DNA of 64,000 bases from assembly GCF_000383595.1 (NCBI RefSeq), contig NZ_KB911581.1:8143519-8207518 (forward strand). Direction: 5' to 3'. The translations under genes and the position numbers were made by a program. This stretch comes from Streptomyces bottropensis ATCC 25435. Lineage in GTDB: Bacteria; Actinomycetota; Actinomycetes; Streptomycetales; Streptomycetaceae. The notes beneath the pieces were generated by a model, which was given only the letters and a program-made list of their open reading frames with translations, was not told the origin of the DNA and ran no database searches. Below are positions 26,098 through 34,905 of the stretch, piece by piece (position 1 is the first letter of the stretch; each line of letters starts with the position of its first letter).

Positions 26098-29000
26098 TCA
26101 GGAGCCGGTAGCACCCCAGTCGTCGAACAGGCGGTGCAGCTCAGCCGCCTCCCCGTCCGCCCCGAGCCTCCGGTACACCGCCAGCGCGCGTTCCGCGTGG
26201 GCTCGGGCGGACCGAATGTCGTGCATGCGCAGGCCCACTCGGGAAATACCGGCCAGTGCGCGCGCCGAGCACAGGGAATACCCGTGCTCGTGCGCGATGG
26301 ACAGCGCGTTCCGATAGGTCTCCAGCGAGATGCCCCACCGCCTCTCCCGGTAATGCGTGTCGGCAATTCCGAGGAGAGCCCTCTGCCGCTCGTACGAATT
26401 GTCAATACGACGGGCGACCTCCTCCGCCGCACCGAAGTGCGTCAGGGCTTCCGCCGTGCGCCCGGCACCCGCGCACGTCTCGCCCAGGGAGATCAGGGTG
26501 TTGACCTCACCGATGGCGTCCCCGCCCGCCCGATGGCTCGCCAGAGCCCGGCGGAAACAGGAGAGCGCCCACTGCGACTGACCGGTCGCGGCGTACACGG
26601 CACCGAGGTTGGTGTCGAGAATCGCGAGCTCCTTCTTCCCGCCGATCTCGCGCATCAGGGCCAGGGCGTGCTCGTAGTGGTAGCGGGCCTCGTCGTGGAG
26701 TCCCAGAGCGAGCCGAATGTCCCCGAGGTTGTTCCATGCGACGGCCTCACCGTGACGGTCGCGCAGCTCCCGGTTGATGCCCAGCATCGTCCGGAAGCAG
26801 TGCGTCGCCTCGGTGTACTCCGCCCTGTGCACCCGGGCCGTGCCCTGCACATTGAGGGTCGCGGCTATTCCGTGCCGGTCGCCCACAGTGCGGTAGAGCA
26901 CCAGGCACCGGTCCAGTTCCCGCAGGCACGCCTCGCCGCGCCCCGCCCCCAGATGGGCACGGCCGATCTCCAGCGACGCGTCGGCCCGCCCCCGGGTGTC
27001 GCCGAGCTTGTCGAACAGGGCCAGCGCCTCGGTCGCGGCGGCGAGAGCCGCGCCGTGGTTCTCCCGGGCCAGCACGCTCGCCCGCTCCACCAGCGTCCGG
27101 GCCAGGGCCGACCGGTCCTCGCCGGCGCGCAGCGCGGTCAGGGCGGCGGCCTGCAGTTCGGCGGTGATGTCGTGCGTCCCCCAGCGCTGCAGGGAGTGGG
27201 CCAGGACGTGCGGGAACAGGGCGGCGAACTCGGGGAACTCCGCCGCGGCCGTGCGCGCCACGGCCAGCAGGTTGCCCCGCTCGACCGTCAGCCACACCGA
27301 CGCCTCGTCGGCGGCGGACTCGGCGTGGGGGGCCGTCGTGAAGCCGGGGCCGATCGGCGCGACCAGTTCCGGCGGGACGTGGCGTCTGCGGCGACGCGGA
27401 TGGGCGAGCCGGTCCGCCCGGTCGGCGGCCGTGAGGTAGTAGGACATCAGCCGCCGCAGGGCCGCACGGCGCTCGGCCGGCGGATCCTCCCGGCGGCCGA
27501 GCCGGCCGCCGAACGCGCGTGCCAGGTCGTGCAGTTGGTAGCGGTCCCGGACCGGCTCGTCCAGCAGGTGACGGTCCAGCAGCGACTCGGCGGCACGGCG
27601 CACCGCACCCGGTTCGACATCGCCGGAGAGCGCCATCGCCGCCTCCAGGGTGATGTCGGGGCCCGGGTGCAGGGCCAGCCCACGGAAGAGTCTGCGCGCC
27701 GAGGCGTCCAGGTCGGCGCAGGACATCTCCAGGGCGGCGGCGACCCGCTCGTCGAACTCCTCCAGCCGGTCGGTGGCGCCGTCCAGCCGGTCCGCGACGT
27801 ACTCCAGATCCCAGGTGTCCCGGTGCCGGAACCGGCTCGCGTGCAGTTGCAGGGTGAGCGGGTGCCGCCCGCACAGTTCCACGACGCGGCGCAGGGCGGC
27901 GGTGTCGCAGACGCGGGCCGCCCCCGCGATCCGGGCGAAGAGCGCGGCGGCCTCGGACACCGGGAGCACGTCCAGCGACAGCGAGGTGGCGCCGTCCAGT
28001 TCGGTGAGCCGGTTGCGGCTGGCCACGATCGCGTGGCAGTCCGGGGAGCCGGGCAGCAGCGGGCGGATCTGCTCGGCGTCCCGGACGTTGTCGAGCACCA
28101 CCAGCACCCGGTGCCGGGCCGTCCACTCGCGCCAGCGCGCGGTCCGCTCGTCCAGGGTGACCGGCAGCGGATCGGGGACCCCGACGGTGTGCAGCAGGAA
28201 CGCCAGCGCGTCCGCGGGGTCGCAGGGCGGCTGGTCGCTGTAGGCACGCAGGTCCACATAGAACTGACCGTCCGGATAGCGTCCGCGCATCCGGTGCGCG
28301 GCGTGCACGATCAGCGCGGACTTGCCGACACCGGGCATGCCGTGCACCACGGTGACCGGCAGCGCGGTGCCGCTGTCGCCGGGCCCCCGGTCGGCGAGCA
28401 GCATGTCGATCTCACTCGCGCGGCCGGTGAAGTCCCTGGTGTCACGCGGCAGGCTGCTTCCCGGATGCCTGGCCGCCGGGTCCGTCGCCCCCCGGGCACC
28501 GCCCCGGCCGGCCCCGAGTCCGTCGGCCGCGGGGGGCAGTTCCCGCAGGGTGGGGTCCTGTCCGAGGATGCGGAGCTGCAGTTCCCGCAGCTCCGTGCCG
28601 GGGTCGATGCCGAGTTCCTCGTTCAGCCGGGTGCGCGTCGTGCGGTACAGGGCCAGGGCCTCGCCGTCCCGGCCGGACCGGTACAGGGCCAGCATCAGGG
28701 CGGTGACGGCCTGTTGGGCCAGCGGGTCGAGGGAGACCAGCTCGTGGAGTTCGCCCAGGAGATCGGCGTGGCGGCCCAGCTCCAGTTCCAGTCGGATGCG
28801 CTCCTCCCGGACCCGGCGGTGGTCCTCGGTCAGCCGCGCGCGGGCGGACGCGGCCCAGTCGCCGGTGAACTCCGCGAACGGCTCCCCCCGCCACAGCGAG
28901 GCGGCTTTGTGCAGCAGCCCGACCGCGTACTCCCGGTCCCCGCGCCCGGCCGCCGCGCGGGCCTCGCCGCGCAGCCGCTGCAGCCGTACGAAGTCCACGT

Positions 29001-29304
29001 CGTCCGCGTGCTGGACGCGCAGCCGGTAGCGGCGCGGGGACGGGCGCTCCAGCAGGGCCCGGTCACCGACGGCGCGCCGCAGCCGGTTGCGCAGCCGGGA
29101 GAGGTAGGTGTGCAGCGTCTCCACGGCGGTCACCGGTACCTCGTCGTCGTCCCAGACCCGTTCGACGAGCGTATCGACGGCGACGGGATCGCCCTGGGCG
29201 TAGAGGAGGACCGCGAGCACCCGGCGCTCCTTCAGAGATCCGAGCGGGTACTGCCGTCCCTCGTGCCACAGTTCGAGCGGCCCGAGCGCAAGAAGGTGCA
29301 CCAC
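26098..29304 (-). CDS. SARP-type regulator with NB-ARC ATPase and TPR domains (AfsR-like)
   Basis: A 1068-residue transcription activator. Residues 1-95 are an OmpR-type winged helix (LLALGPLELW, then SLKERRVLAVLL). Residues about 103-248 are the BTAD helical domain (DVDFVRLQRLRGEARAA; LNEELGIDPGTELRELQLRI). A linker leads to an NB-ARC ATPase with P-loop GMPGVGKS at 322-329 and VLVVLDNVRDAEQ as Walker B. The C-terminal third is a TPR array (WNNLGDIRLALG, LGAVYAATGQ). The GTG pair at 29304/29301 follows GGGGGA and starts exactly at the winged helix. Such proteins switch on secondary metabolism. TPR arrays in other regulators bind peptides, which makes the adjacent peptide gene notable. Confidence 0.93.
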   Translation of the reverse strand: MVHLLALGPLELWHEGRQYPLGSLKERRVLAVLLYAQGDPVAVDTLVERVWDDDEVPVTAVETLHTYLSRLRNRLRRAVGDRALLERPSPRRYRLRVQHADDVDFVRLQRLRGEARAAAGRGDREYAVGLLHKAASLWRGEPFAEFTGDWAASARARLTEDHRRVREERIRLELELGRHADLLGELHELVSLDPLAQQAVTALMLALYRSGRDGEALALYRTTRTRLNEELGIDPGTELRELQLRILGQDPTLRELPPAADGLGAGRGGARGATDPAARHPGSSLPRDTRDFTGRASEIDMLLADRGPGDSGTALPVTVVHGMPGVGKSALIVHAAHRMRGRYPDGQFYVDLRAYSDQPPCDPADALAFLLHTVGVPDPLPVTLDERTARWREWTARHRVLVVLDNVRDAEQIRPLLPGSPDCHAIVASRNRLTELDGATSLSLDVLPVSEAAALFARIAGAARVCDTAALRRVVELCGRHPLTLQLHASRFRHRDTWDLEYVADRLDGATDRLEEFDERVAAALEMSCADLDASARRLFRGLALHPGPDITLEAAMALSGDVEPGAVRRAAESLLDRHLLDEPVRDRYQLHDLARAFGGRLGRREDPPAERRAALRRLMSYYLTAADRADRLAHPRRRRRHVPPELVAPIGPGFTTAPHAESAADEASVWLTVERGNLLAVARTAAAEFPEFAALFPHVLAHSLQRWGTHDITAELQAAALTALRAGEDRSALARTLVERASVLARENHGAALAAATEALALFDKLGDTRGRADASLEIGRAHLGAGRGEACLRELDRCLVLYRTVGDRHGIAATLNVQGTARVHRAEYTEATHCFRTMLGINRELRDRHGEAVAWNNLGDIRLALGLHDEARYHYEHALALMREIGGKKELAILDTNLGAVYAATGQSQWALSCFRRALASHRAGGDAIGEVNTLISLGETCAGAGRTAEALTHFGAAEEVARRIDNSYERQRALLGIADTHYRERRWGISLETYRNALSIAHEHGYSLCSARALAGISRVGLRMHDIRSARAHAERALAVYRRLGADGEAAELHRLFDDWGATGS

Positions 29305-29628
29305 TTCCCCCAGGTGGTTCGCTTCGTCCAGGCGTCTTCCGCGGTCGTGCTTTCCTCGCGCCGGCGGTCTCCGCACGGGCGGCCGGTGGATCGCACATCT
29401 GTCCACCTCGTGTCTCACTGTCGCCACCCCGCCGGAAGGAACAGAGGTGCAAGGCAGGGCGCACAGTCGCGCGAAGGGGCGCACAGGGCGGTGTGGGGAA
29501 ATCCGCGCGGGAAGGTGCAAGTTTTCTGCAAGCCCGGCGTCCAGCCTCCCGGGGATACCCAGGTCTGTGGCCGCGCACCAACCGGAGGCGGCCACCTCTC
29601 AACTCGGTTGATCCACGGGGGAGTTCAG
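29305..29628. promoter_or_regulatory. Divergent promoter region with SARP-like direct repeats
   Basis: This 324-base gap separates the SARP gene from the divergent GT-B-like gene. GTGCAAG (29515-29521) and CTGCAAG (29526-29532) are direct heptamers 11 bases apart, the SARP spacing, and a further GTGCAAG lies at 29447-29453. GGGCGCACAG occurs twice (29457-29466 and 29477-29486). GATACC at 29554-29559 is a possible -10 for the + strand gene. No convincing gene is seen in the gap. Confidence 0.45.
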
Positions 29629-30891
29629 ATGAGTCTGCTGATGCCGGACGCCGACCGGCGCCCTGCCGTGCCCTTGCGTCTGGATGTCGAGCGCTGGGCG
29701 ACCTTCCGCATCCGCAAGCGTGTGCTCGCGGTGGTGCACACCGTGACCTCCGCCCGCCGGCTGCTCGACGCGGTCCGGCTGCTGGAGGGGGATCCGCGGG
29801 TGCAGGTCATGTTCACGGTGGCCGGTGACGTCTTCAACCACGGCGTGGACGAGTTCCTGGACGACACCCGGGCGCTCGTCGTGCCCTGGGGCCAGGCGGT
29901 GCACACACGCTTCGACCTCGCGCTGGCCGCGAGCTACGGAAGTCTGCACGAACTGAACGTGCCGGTGATCGTGCTCCCGCACGGCGCCTCGTACAACAGA
30001 CGGGTCTCCCTGCCCCAGGACCGCCGCGTCCGGCTGCCCGCCGTGCGCGAGGTGTACGGACTGGGCCGGCAGTGGCTGATCCGCGACGGGGTGGTGGTGC
30101 CCGCGGCGATCGTCCTGGCCCACGAGGACGACAGGACCCGTCTGGGCCGGGAGTGCCCCGAGGCACTGCCGGTGGTCGAGGTGGTCGGGGACCCCTGCTA
30201 CGACCGCGTCGCCGCGAGCCTGCCCGCACGGGACCTGTACCGGCGCGCGCTCGGCGCGGCGCCCTGGCAGGAGCTCGTCCTCGTCTGCTCGACCTGGGGA
30301 CCCGACTCCCTGCTCGGACGCCACTGGGGCCTCCTCGAACAGTTGACCGCCCAGCTGCCCCGGGAGGAGTTCCGCGTCGTGGTCATGCTCCACTCCAACG
30401 TCTGGAACGCCCACAGCGAATGGCACATCCGCAGCGCCTTCGCCGAGCTGAGCCGATGCGGCATCGGGCTGGTCAGCCAGCACGCGGAATGGAGCGGTGC
30501 GGTGGTCGCGGCCGACTACATCGTGGGAGACCACGGCTCCGTGTCGCTGTACGGGACGATGACGGGCGCCCGGCTGCTGACGTCCGGCTCTCCAGACACG
30601 GACCTCGATCCCTCGTCGCCGATGGCCGAGCTGCGCTCGCTGGCGCCGTGGATCGACACGGACCGGCCGCTGCTCCGCCAGCTGCGGCAGAGCTCCGTCG
30701 CCTACCGCCCGGACCGGTACGCGCGCGTCGCGGCCCGGATCAGTTCCGAACCGGGCCGGTTCGCCCGGCGGATGCGCGCCCTCCTCTACCGGAAGCTGCG
30801 CCTGCGCGCTCCGGTCGCCCGCCTCGCCCCGGAGGCGGCGGCGCCGCCGGTCCTGGTCCGGTACGGGGCACCCGACGGCGCCGGGGCGTGA
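29629..30891 (+). CDS. GT-B-like protein (CDP-glycerol glycerophosphotransferase-like)
   Basis: A 420-residue protein with two Rossmann-like halves. The first half has KRVLAVVHTVTSARRLLDAV, VMFTVAGDVFNHG and VIVLPHGASYN. The second has LVLVCSTWGPDSLLGRHW and YIVGDHGSVSLYGTMTGARL, which recalls the GDHGS/GDySS segment of CDP-glycerol glycerophosphotransferase-like GT-B enzymes. The C-terminal 60 residues are Arg-rich. The donor and acceptor are unknown. The ATG at 29629 has GGGGGAG upstream. It is divergent from the SARP regulator, with SARP-like repeats between, so it may be a target. Confidence in the fold is moderate and in the reaction low. Confidence 0.65.
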   Translation: MSLLMPDADRRPAVPLRLDVERWATFRIRKRVLAVVHTVTSARRLLDAVRLLEGDPRVQVMFTVAGDVFNHGVDEFLDDTRALVVPWGQAVHTRFDLALAASYGSLHELNVPVIVLPHGASYNRRVSLPQDRRVRLPAVREVYGLGRQWLIRDGVVVPAAIVLAHEDDRTRLGRECPEALPVVEVVGDPCYDRVAASLPARDLYRRALGAAPWQELVLVCSTWGPDSLLGRHWGLLEQLTAQLPREEFRVVVMLHSNVWNAHSEWHIRSAFAELSRCGIGLVSQHAEWSGAVVAADYIVGDHGSVSLYGTMTGARLLTSGSPDTDLDPSSPMAELRSLAPWIDTDRPLLRQLRQSSVAYRPDRYARVAARISSEPGRFARRMRALLYRKLRLRAPVARLAPEAAAPPVLVRYGAPDGAGA

Positions 30892-30902
30892 GACCGGGTC
30901 GT

Positions 30903-31124
30903 GAAGCCGGGAGATGGAGCCGGGAGGTGGAGCCGGGAGGTGGAGCCGGGAGGTGGAGCCGGGAGGTGGAGCCGGGAGGTGGAGCCGGGAGGTGGAGCCG
31001 GGAGGTGGAGCCGGGAGGTGGAGCCGGGAGGTGGAGCCGGGAGGTGGAGCCGGGAGGTGGAGCCGGGAGGTGGAGCCGGGAGGTGGAGCCGGGAGGTGGA
31101 GCCGGGAGGTGGAGCCGGGAGGTG
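30903..31124 (+). repeat. 13-base minisatellite, 16 perfect copies
   Basis: The unit GAGCCGGGAGGTG is repeated 16 times without error from 30917 to 31124, preceded by one degenerate copy (30903-30916). Because 13 is not a multiple of 3, all three frames stay open but none is a plausible protein. It begins 11 bases after the stop of the GT-B-like gene. A run of perfect units implies recent expansion. Confidence 0.95.
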
Positions 31125-31274
31125 CATGCGGCTGGGGAGCCGGTACGTGGGGCCGTGCGCGCCGTCGGCCCGGCCGGGGCGTTCGTGTCGTTCGTGCCGG
31201 ACCGGGCGGCGTCGCCACGGCCGTCGACGAGCGGTCGTACGTGCGACCGCCCGCCCACGCCCCCCATCCAGCAC

Positions 31275-31590
31275 CACCCCGGCCTCAGGCCTCAAGCCTC
31301 AGGCCTCAGGCCTCAGGCCTCAGACTTCCGGCTCCCGGCTCGCGGCTCGCGGCTCGCGGCTCGCGGCTCGCGGCTCGCGGCCTCAGGCTTCCGGCTCCCG
31401 GCTCCCGGCCTCGGGCTTCCGGCCTCAGCTCCCGGCTCCCGGCCTCAGGCCTCCGGCTCCCAGCTCCCGGTCTCAGGCCTCCGGCTCCCACCTCCCGGCT
31501 CCCGGCTCCCGGCTCCCAGCTCCCAGCTCCCGGCTCCCGGCTCCCGGCCTCGGGCTTCCGGCCTCAGCTCCCGGCTCCCGGCCTCAGGCC
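31275..31590. repeat. Degenerate heptamer repeat array
   Basis: A run of 7-base units, mainly GGCTCCC with variants GGCTCGC, AGCTCCC and GGCCTCA, fills about 310 bases. A block of six GGCTCGC units lies near 31335-31380. It ends inside the last codons and stop of the minus-strand NB-ARC gene (TCA at 31584). The unit is complementary to the core of the 13-base array: CTCCCGGCTC here is the reverse complement of GAGCCGGGAG there. Confidence 0.85.
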
Positions 31591-33830
31591 CCGGCCACGA
31601 GTCGCAGTCGCTCGCGCAGTTCGTCGGCCTGTCCCGGCTGGTTCGCAGCGACCGCCAGCGCGAGCGCCCGCTCGTAGCGGTCCCGGGCGAGAGCACGCTG
31701 CCCCCGGCCCTCGGCCACCGCGCCCAGCGCGTGCAGCGCCCGGGCCGTCTCGGAATCCGCTCCCACGGCGCCGAGATCGGCGAGCGCTCCGGAGAGCAGT
31801 CGTTCCGCCTCCTCGTGTTCGCCTCGTGAGAGGGCGGACCGGCCGAGCAACGTGGCCGCGCGGGCGGCGTTGTAGGGGTCGTCCGCGTCCAGCAGCACGG
31901 CCCGTGCCGCGGCAGCCCCTTCGGCGGCCTGCCGCGGACGGCCGAGGGCGAGGTCGACGTCGGCCGCGTTGAGCCGGGCGAGTCCGCCCGCGCGTTCGTC
32001 CCCGTGTCGGGGGAGTTCGACGGCCGCACGGGCGAACAGGGCGGCCGCTTCATCCAGTTGCCCCAGGCGCTGGTGGGCCAGACCCGCGTAGTTGAGCGTG
32101 CGGGCGTGGCCGAGCGGGTCGCCCAGGGAGGCGAAGAGCCGGGACGCCTCCTCGAACATCTCCAGCGCCCGCCCGTGCCTGCCGCACCCGAGTTCGCCCT
32201 GGCCCCCGGAGGTGAGCATGCGGCACACGGCCTCGGTGTCGCCCACCTCGCGGGCCGCCGCCAGCCCCTCCTCGTACGCGGCGAGCCACTCGTCGTAGTG
32301 CTTGCGCCGGATGAAGAGGGGCCCCAGGGCATCGGCGAGCTGCCAGCAGGTCTCCGGCGCGCCCGCCGCCCTGGCGCGCCGGAGCACGGCCATGAGCTGG
32401 GGCAGTTCACGCTCCAGCCAGTCCAGTGCGGCCCGTGGTCCGGGGCCCGGGTCCCCCTCGACCACCGGCCCGGGGCCGTAGGAACGCGCACGCAGTGGGT
32501 GATACGGCTCGACGGCCCTCTCCGCCCGAGTCGCGGTGGCCAGATAGTGGTCCGCGACCCGGCGGAACGCGGCCGCCCGTGCCGCCTCGGACTCGTCCTG
32601 CGCGGCCTTCTCCACCGCGTGCAGCCGGACGAGGTCGTGGAAGCGGTAGCGGTCCTCGCCGGCGTCGATCAACAGATGGGCGTCGTAAAGGTTCTCCAGC
32701 GCGTGCTCCGCGCCGGAGTGACGGGCAGCGCTACCGCCGCCGGGCGGCCCGGAGGCGGCCCCGGATTCCGTCCGGTCGGCGGTGGGCACGCCGGCCAGGA
32801 CCGCCGCCGCGACGGTGTCCTCGAACTCCCTGCCGGGGTGCACGCCGAGCAGCCGGTAGAGCCGGGCCGCCGTCTCGGGCAGTCCCCGGTACGACAGGTC
32901 CAGCGCGGCCCGCACGCCCCGGTCGCCCTCGATCGCGAGCCCGTCCAGTCTCCCCCGCTCGGCGGCGAGGGCCCGCACCATCGCGCCGATCCGCCGACCC
33001 GGCCGTGCGGCGAGCCGTGCGCCCGCGACGCGCACGGCGAGCGGCAGCCCGGCGCACAGAGCCACCAGGGCCCGGGCGTCGTCGGACTGGGTGGCCACGC
33101 GGTCGTCGGCGAGGGTCGCCGCGAGCAGTTCCACCGCGGCCTGAGGAGCGAGGGGTTCCAACTGCAGCTGGTAGCACCCTTCGAGCGCCAGACCCGACAT
33201 CCGCCGCCGACCGGTCACCAGGGTGAGGGTCCGTCCGCCCGGCAGCAGCGGCCGTACCTGGGCGGCCGTGTCCGCGTCGTCGAGCAGGACCACGAGCGCG
33301 CGCTCGGCGGTCAACGACCGGTACAGCGCGGCCCGTTCCTCAAGGCCGTGGGGCACCTGCCGCGGCGGCACTCCCAGCCCCCGCAGAAATCCGCTCAGCA
33401 CCTCGGCGGGGTCGGCCGGCCCCGACGGCGACTGGGCGCCCAGGTCCGCATACAGCTGACCATCGGGGAAGTCCGCACGCAGCCCGTGCAGCCAGGACAG
33501 GGCGAGGGCGGTCTTTCCCACCCCTCCGAGGCCGCTCACGGCGGCGAGGACGGGATGCCCTCGGCGGGAAGACGAGGCGCGGTGGTGTTCCAGGCGCTCG
33601 ATCTCGGCCGTGCGGGCGGTGAGGGGCACCGCGGGAGGAAGCTGCCACGGCACCGTCGCGGGCGGCCGCGGAGCGGCCGGAGCGACGGTCCGGACCTGCA
33701 CTCCGCCGTACACGACGGCGGCCTGCACGCTGGGCCCGTGCACGACGCCGCCGAGTTCGTTGTGACTGTCCGGCCCCTGCCCTCGTTCCTGCGCCTGCCC
33801 CTGCCCCTGCCCCTGCCCCTGCCCCTGCAC
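31584..33830 (-). CDS. NB-ARC ATPase with TPR array, no DNA-binding domain
   Basis: A 748-residue STAND-type ATPase. It starts with a Gln-Gly tract (QGQGQGQGQ) encoded by 6-base repeats. The P-loop SGLGGVGKT is at about residues 100-107, Walker B is ALVVLLDDADTAAQ, and LVTGRRR and GLPLAVRVAGARLA are typical NB-ARC motifs. A winged-helix-like part (LYRLLGVHPGREF) follows, then TPRs to the C-terminus (NYAGLAHQRLGQLDEAAALF). Relatives usually carry an N-terminal SARP or LuxR domain; none is present here. GTG 33830 follows GGAGGGGGAG. The stop lies in a heptamer repeat. It may be a signalling partner, a regulator acting through another protein, or a defence STAND protein. Confidence 0.85.
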   Translation of the reverse strand: MQGQGQGQGQGQAQERGQGPDSHNELGGVVHGPSVQAAVVYGGVQVRTVAPAAPRPPATVPWQLPPAVPLTARTAEIERLEHHRASSSRRGHPVLAAVSGLGGVGKTALALSWLHGLRADFPDGQLYADLGAQSPSGPADPAEVLSGFLRGLGVPPRQVPHGLEERAALYRSLTAERALVVLLDDADTAAQVRPLLPGGRTLTLVTGRRRMSGLALEGCYQLQLEPLAPQAAVELLAATLADDRVATQSDDARALVALCAGLPLAVRVAGARLAARPGRRIGAMVRALAAERGRLDGLAIEGDRGVRAALDLSYRGLPETAARLYRLLGVHPGREFEDTVAAAVLAGVPTADRTESGAASGPPGGGSAARHSGAEHALENLYDAHLLIDAGEDRYRFHDLVRLHAVEKAAQDESEAARAAAFRRVADHYLATATRAERAVEPYHPLRARSYGPGPVVEGDPGPGPRAALDWLERELPQLMAVLRRARAAGAPETCWQLADALGPLFIRRKHYDEWLAAYEEGLAAAREVGDTEAVCRMLTSGGQGELGCGRHGRALEMFEEASRLFASLGDPLGHARTLNYAGLAHQRLGQLDEAAALFARAAVELPRHGDERAGGLARLNAADVDLALGRPRQAAEGAAAARAVLLDADDPYNAARAATLLGRSALSRGEHEEAERLLSGALADLGAVGADSETARALHALGAVAEGRGQRALARDRYERALALAVAANQPGQADELRERLRLVAGA

Positions 33831-33957
33831 GACTCCCCCTCCGACCGGTATGCACCGTCCGCCGGTAGGGAGTATGTCCGCACAGCGATCGAACAACCGA
33901 GGGTGCTCGGCGCGGAGCGTCAGGAACGCGGGACCCGGGTCGCTCGCCGGGGCCGCC

Positions 33958-34761
33958 TCACAGGTCGTAGACGACCGTCACCGGCGCATGGTCCGACCAT
34001 CGCTCCGCGTGCGTCGCGGCCCGCTCCACGAACCCCTTGACCGCCTTGGCGGCGAGCCCGGCCGTGGACACCTGATAGTCGATGCGCCATCCCGAATCGT
34101 TGTCGAACGCCCGCCCCCGGTACGACCACCAGGTGTACGGCCCCTCGACTTCGGGGTGCAGGTCACGCACGACGTCGACGTACCCCCCGTCCCCCGCGTC
34201 GAGGACCTGCCCGAGCCAGGCCCGCTCCTCCGGCAGGAACCCGGAGTTCTTCTGGTTGGCCCGCCAGTTCTTGAGGTCGGCCTGGCGGTGGGCGATGTTC
34301 CAGTCGCCGCAGACCACGACCTCGCGACCGTCGGCGGCGGCCCGCTCCCGGAGTTCCTTCAGATAGGGGAGGAACTCCCCCATGAACCGCACCTTCTCGT
34401 CCTGCCGCTCGGTGCCGACCTCGCCGGAGGGGAGGTAGAGGCTGGCCACGGTCACACCGGGCAGGTCGGCCTCGACGTACCGACCGCTGCCGTCGAACTC
34501 GGCCGACCCGAAGCCGATCCGGACCCGGTCGGGCTCACGCCGGCTGTAGAGCGAGACCCCCGCGCGCCCCTTGGCGGCGGCCGGGGCGTGCACGACGTGC
34601 CACCCCTCGGGCTGCCGCACCCCTTCGGGGAGTTGCTCGGGCTCGGCCCGCACCTCCTGCAGGCACACCACGTCCGCCGAGGTCCCGGCGAGCCACTCGA
34701 CGAAGCCCTTCTTCGCGGCGGCCCGCAGCCCGTTCACATTCACAGAGGTCACAGTCAGCAC
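33958..34761 (-). CDS. xth: Exodeoxyribonuclease III
   Basis: A 267-residue AP endonuclease/3'-5' exonuclease for base excision repair. Visible motifs are VTSVNVNGLRAAAKKG at the N-terminus, LQEVRAE with the metal-binding Glu, LYLPSGE, GDWNIAHRQADLKN with the catalytic Asp and Asn, WRIDYQ, and SDHAPV at the C-terminus. The GTG at 34761 fits the family N-terminus, with a second GTG three codons later. Typical length; single gene. Confidence 0.95.
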   Translation of the reverse strand: MLTVTSVNVNGLRAAAKKGFVEWLAGTSADVVCLQEVRAEPEQLPEGVRQPEGWHVVHAPAAAKGRAGVSLYSRREPDRVRIGFGSAEFDGSGRYVEADLPGVTVASLYLPSGEVGTERQDEKVRFMGEFLPYLKELRERAAADGREVVVCGDWNIAHRQADLKNWRANQKNSGFLPEERAWLGQVLDAGDGGYVDVVRDLHPEVEGPYTWWSYRGRAFDNDSGWRIDYQVSTAGLAAKAVKGFVERAATHAERWSDHAPVTVVYDL

Positions 34762-34905
34762 CCGGGCACGATACCCGTACCGTGGACGGGGTCCGGATTC
34801 GGCACAGATCACCCCGGACGCCCGCGGTCCCGGCCGCCGCGATTCCGGACGCCCGCGGTCCCTGCCGTCCCGAAGGAAATCATGCATAGATGTACGATGC
34901 AGGGC

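Noticed and set aside
26134..29628. Very long open frame on the + strand opposite the SARP gene, continuous with the GT-B-like gene
   Set aside because: It is the antisense of a well-supported SARP/NB-ARC/TPR gene, has low-complexity Arg/Gly/Val composition, and lacks a ribosome site. Only the part from 29629 codes.
30917..31124. CRISPR-like array
   Set aside because: The units are direct 13-base tandem repeats with no spacers, and no cas genes are present.
33850..34900. Long + strand open frame opposite exonuclease III
   Set aside because: Shadow frame. The exonuclease III motifs on the minus strand are unambiguous. Only the GNAT part from 34906 is real.
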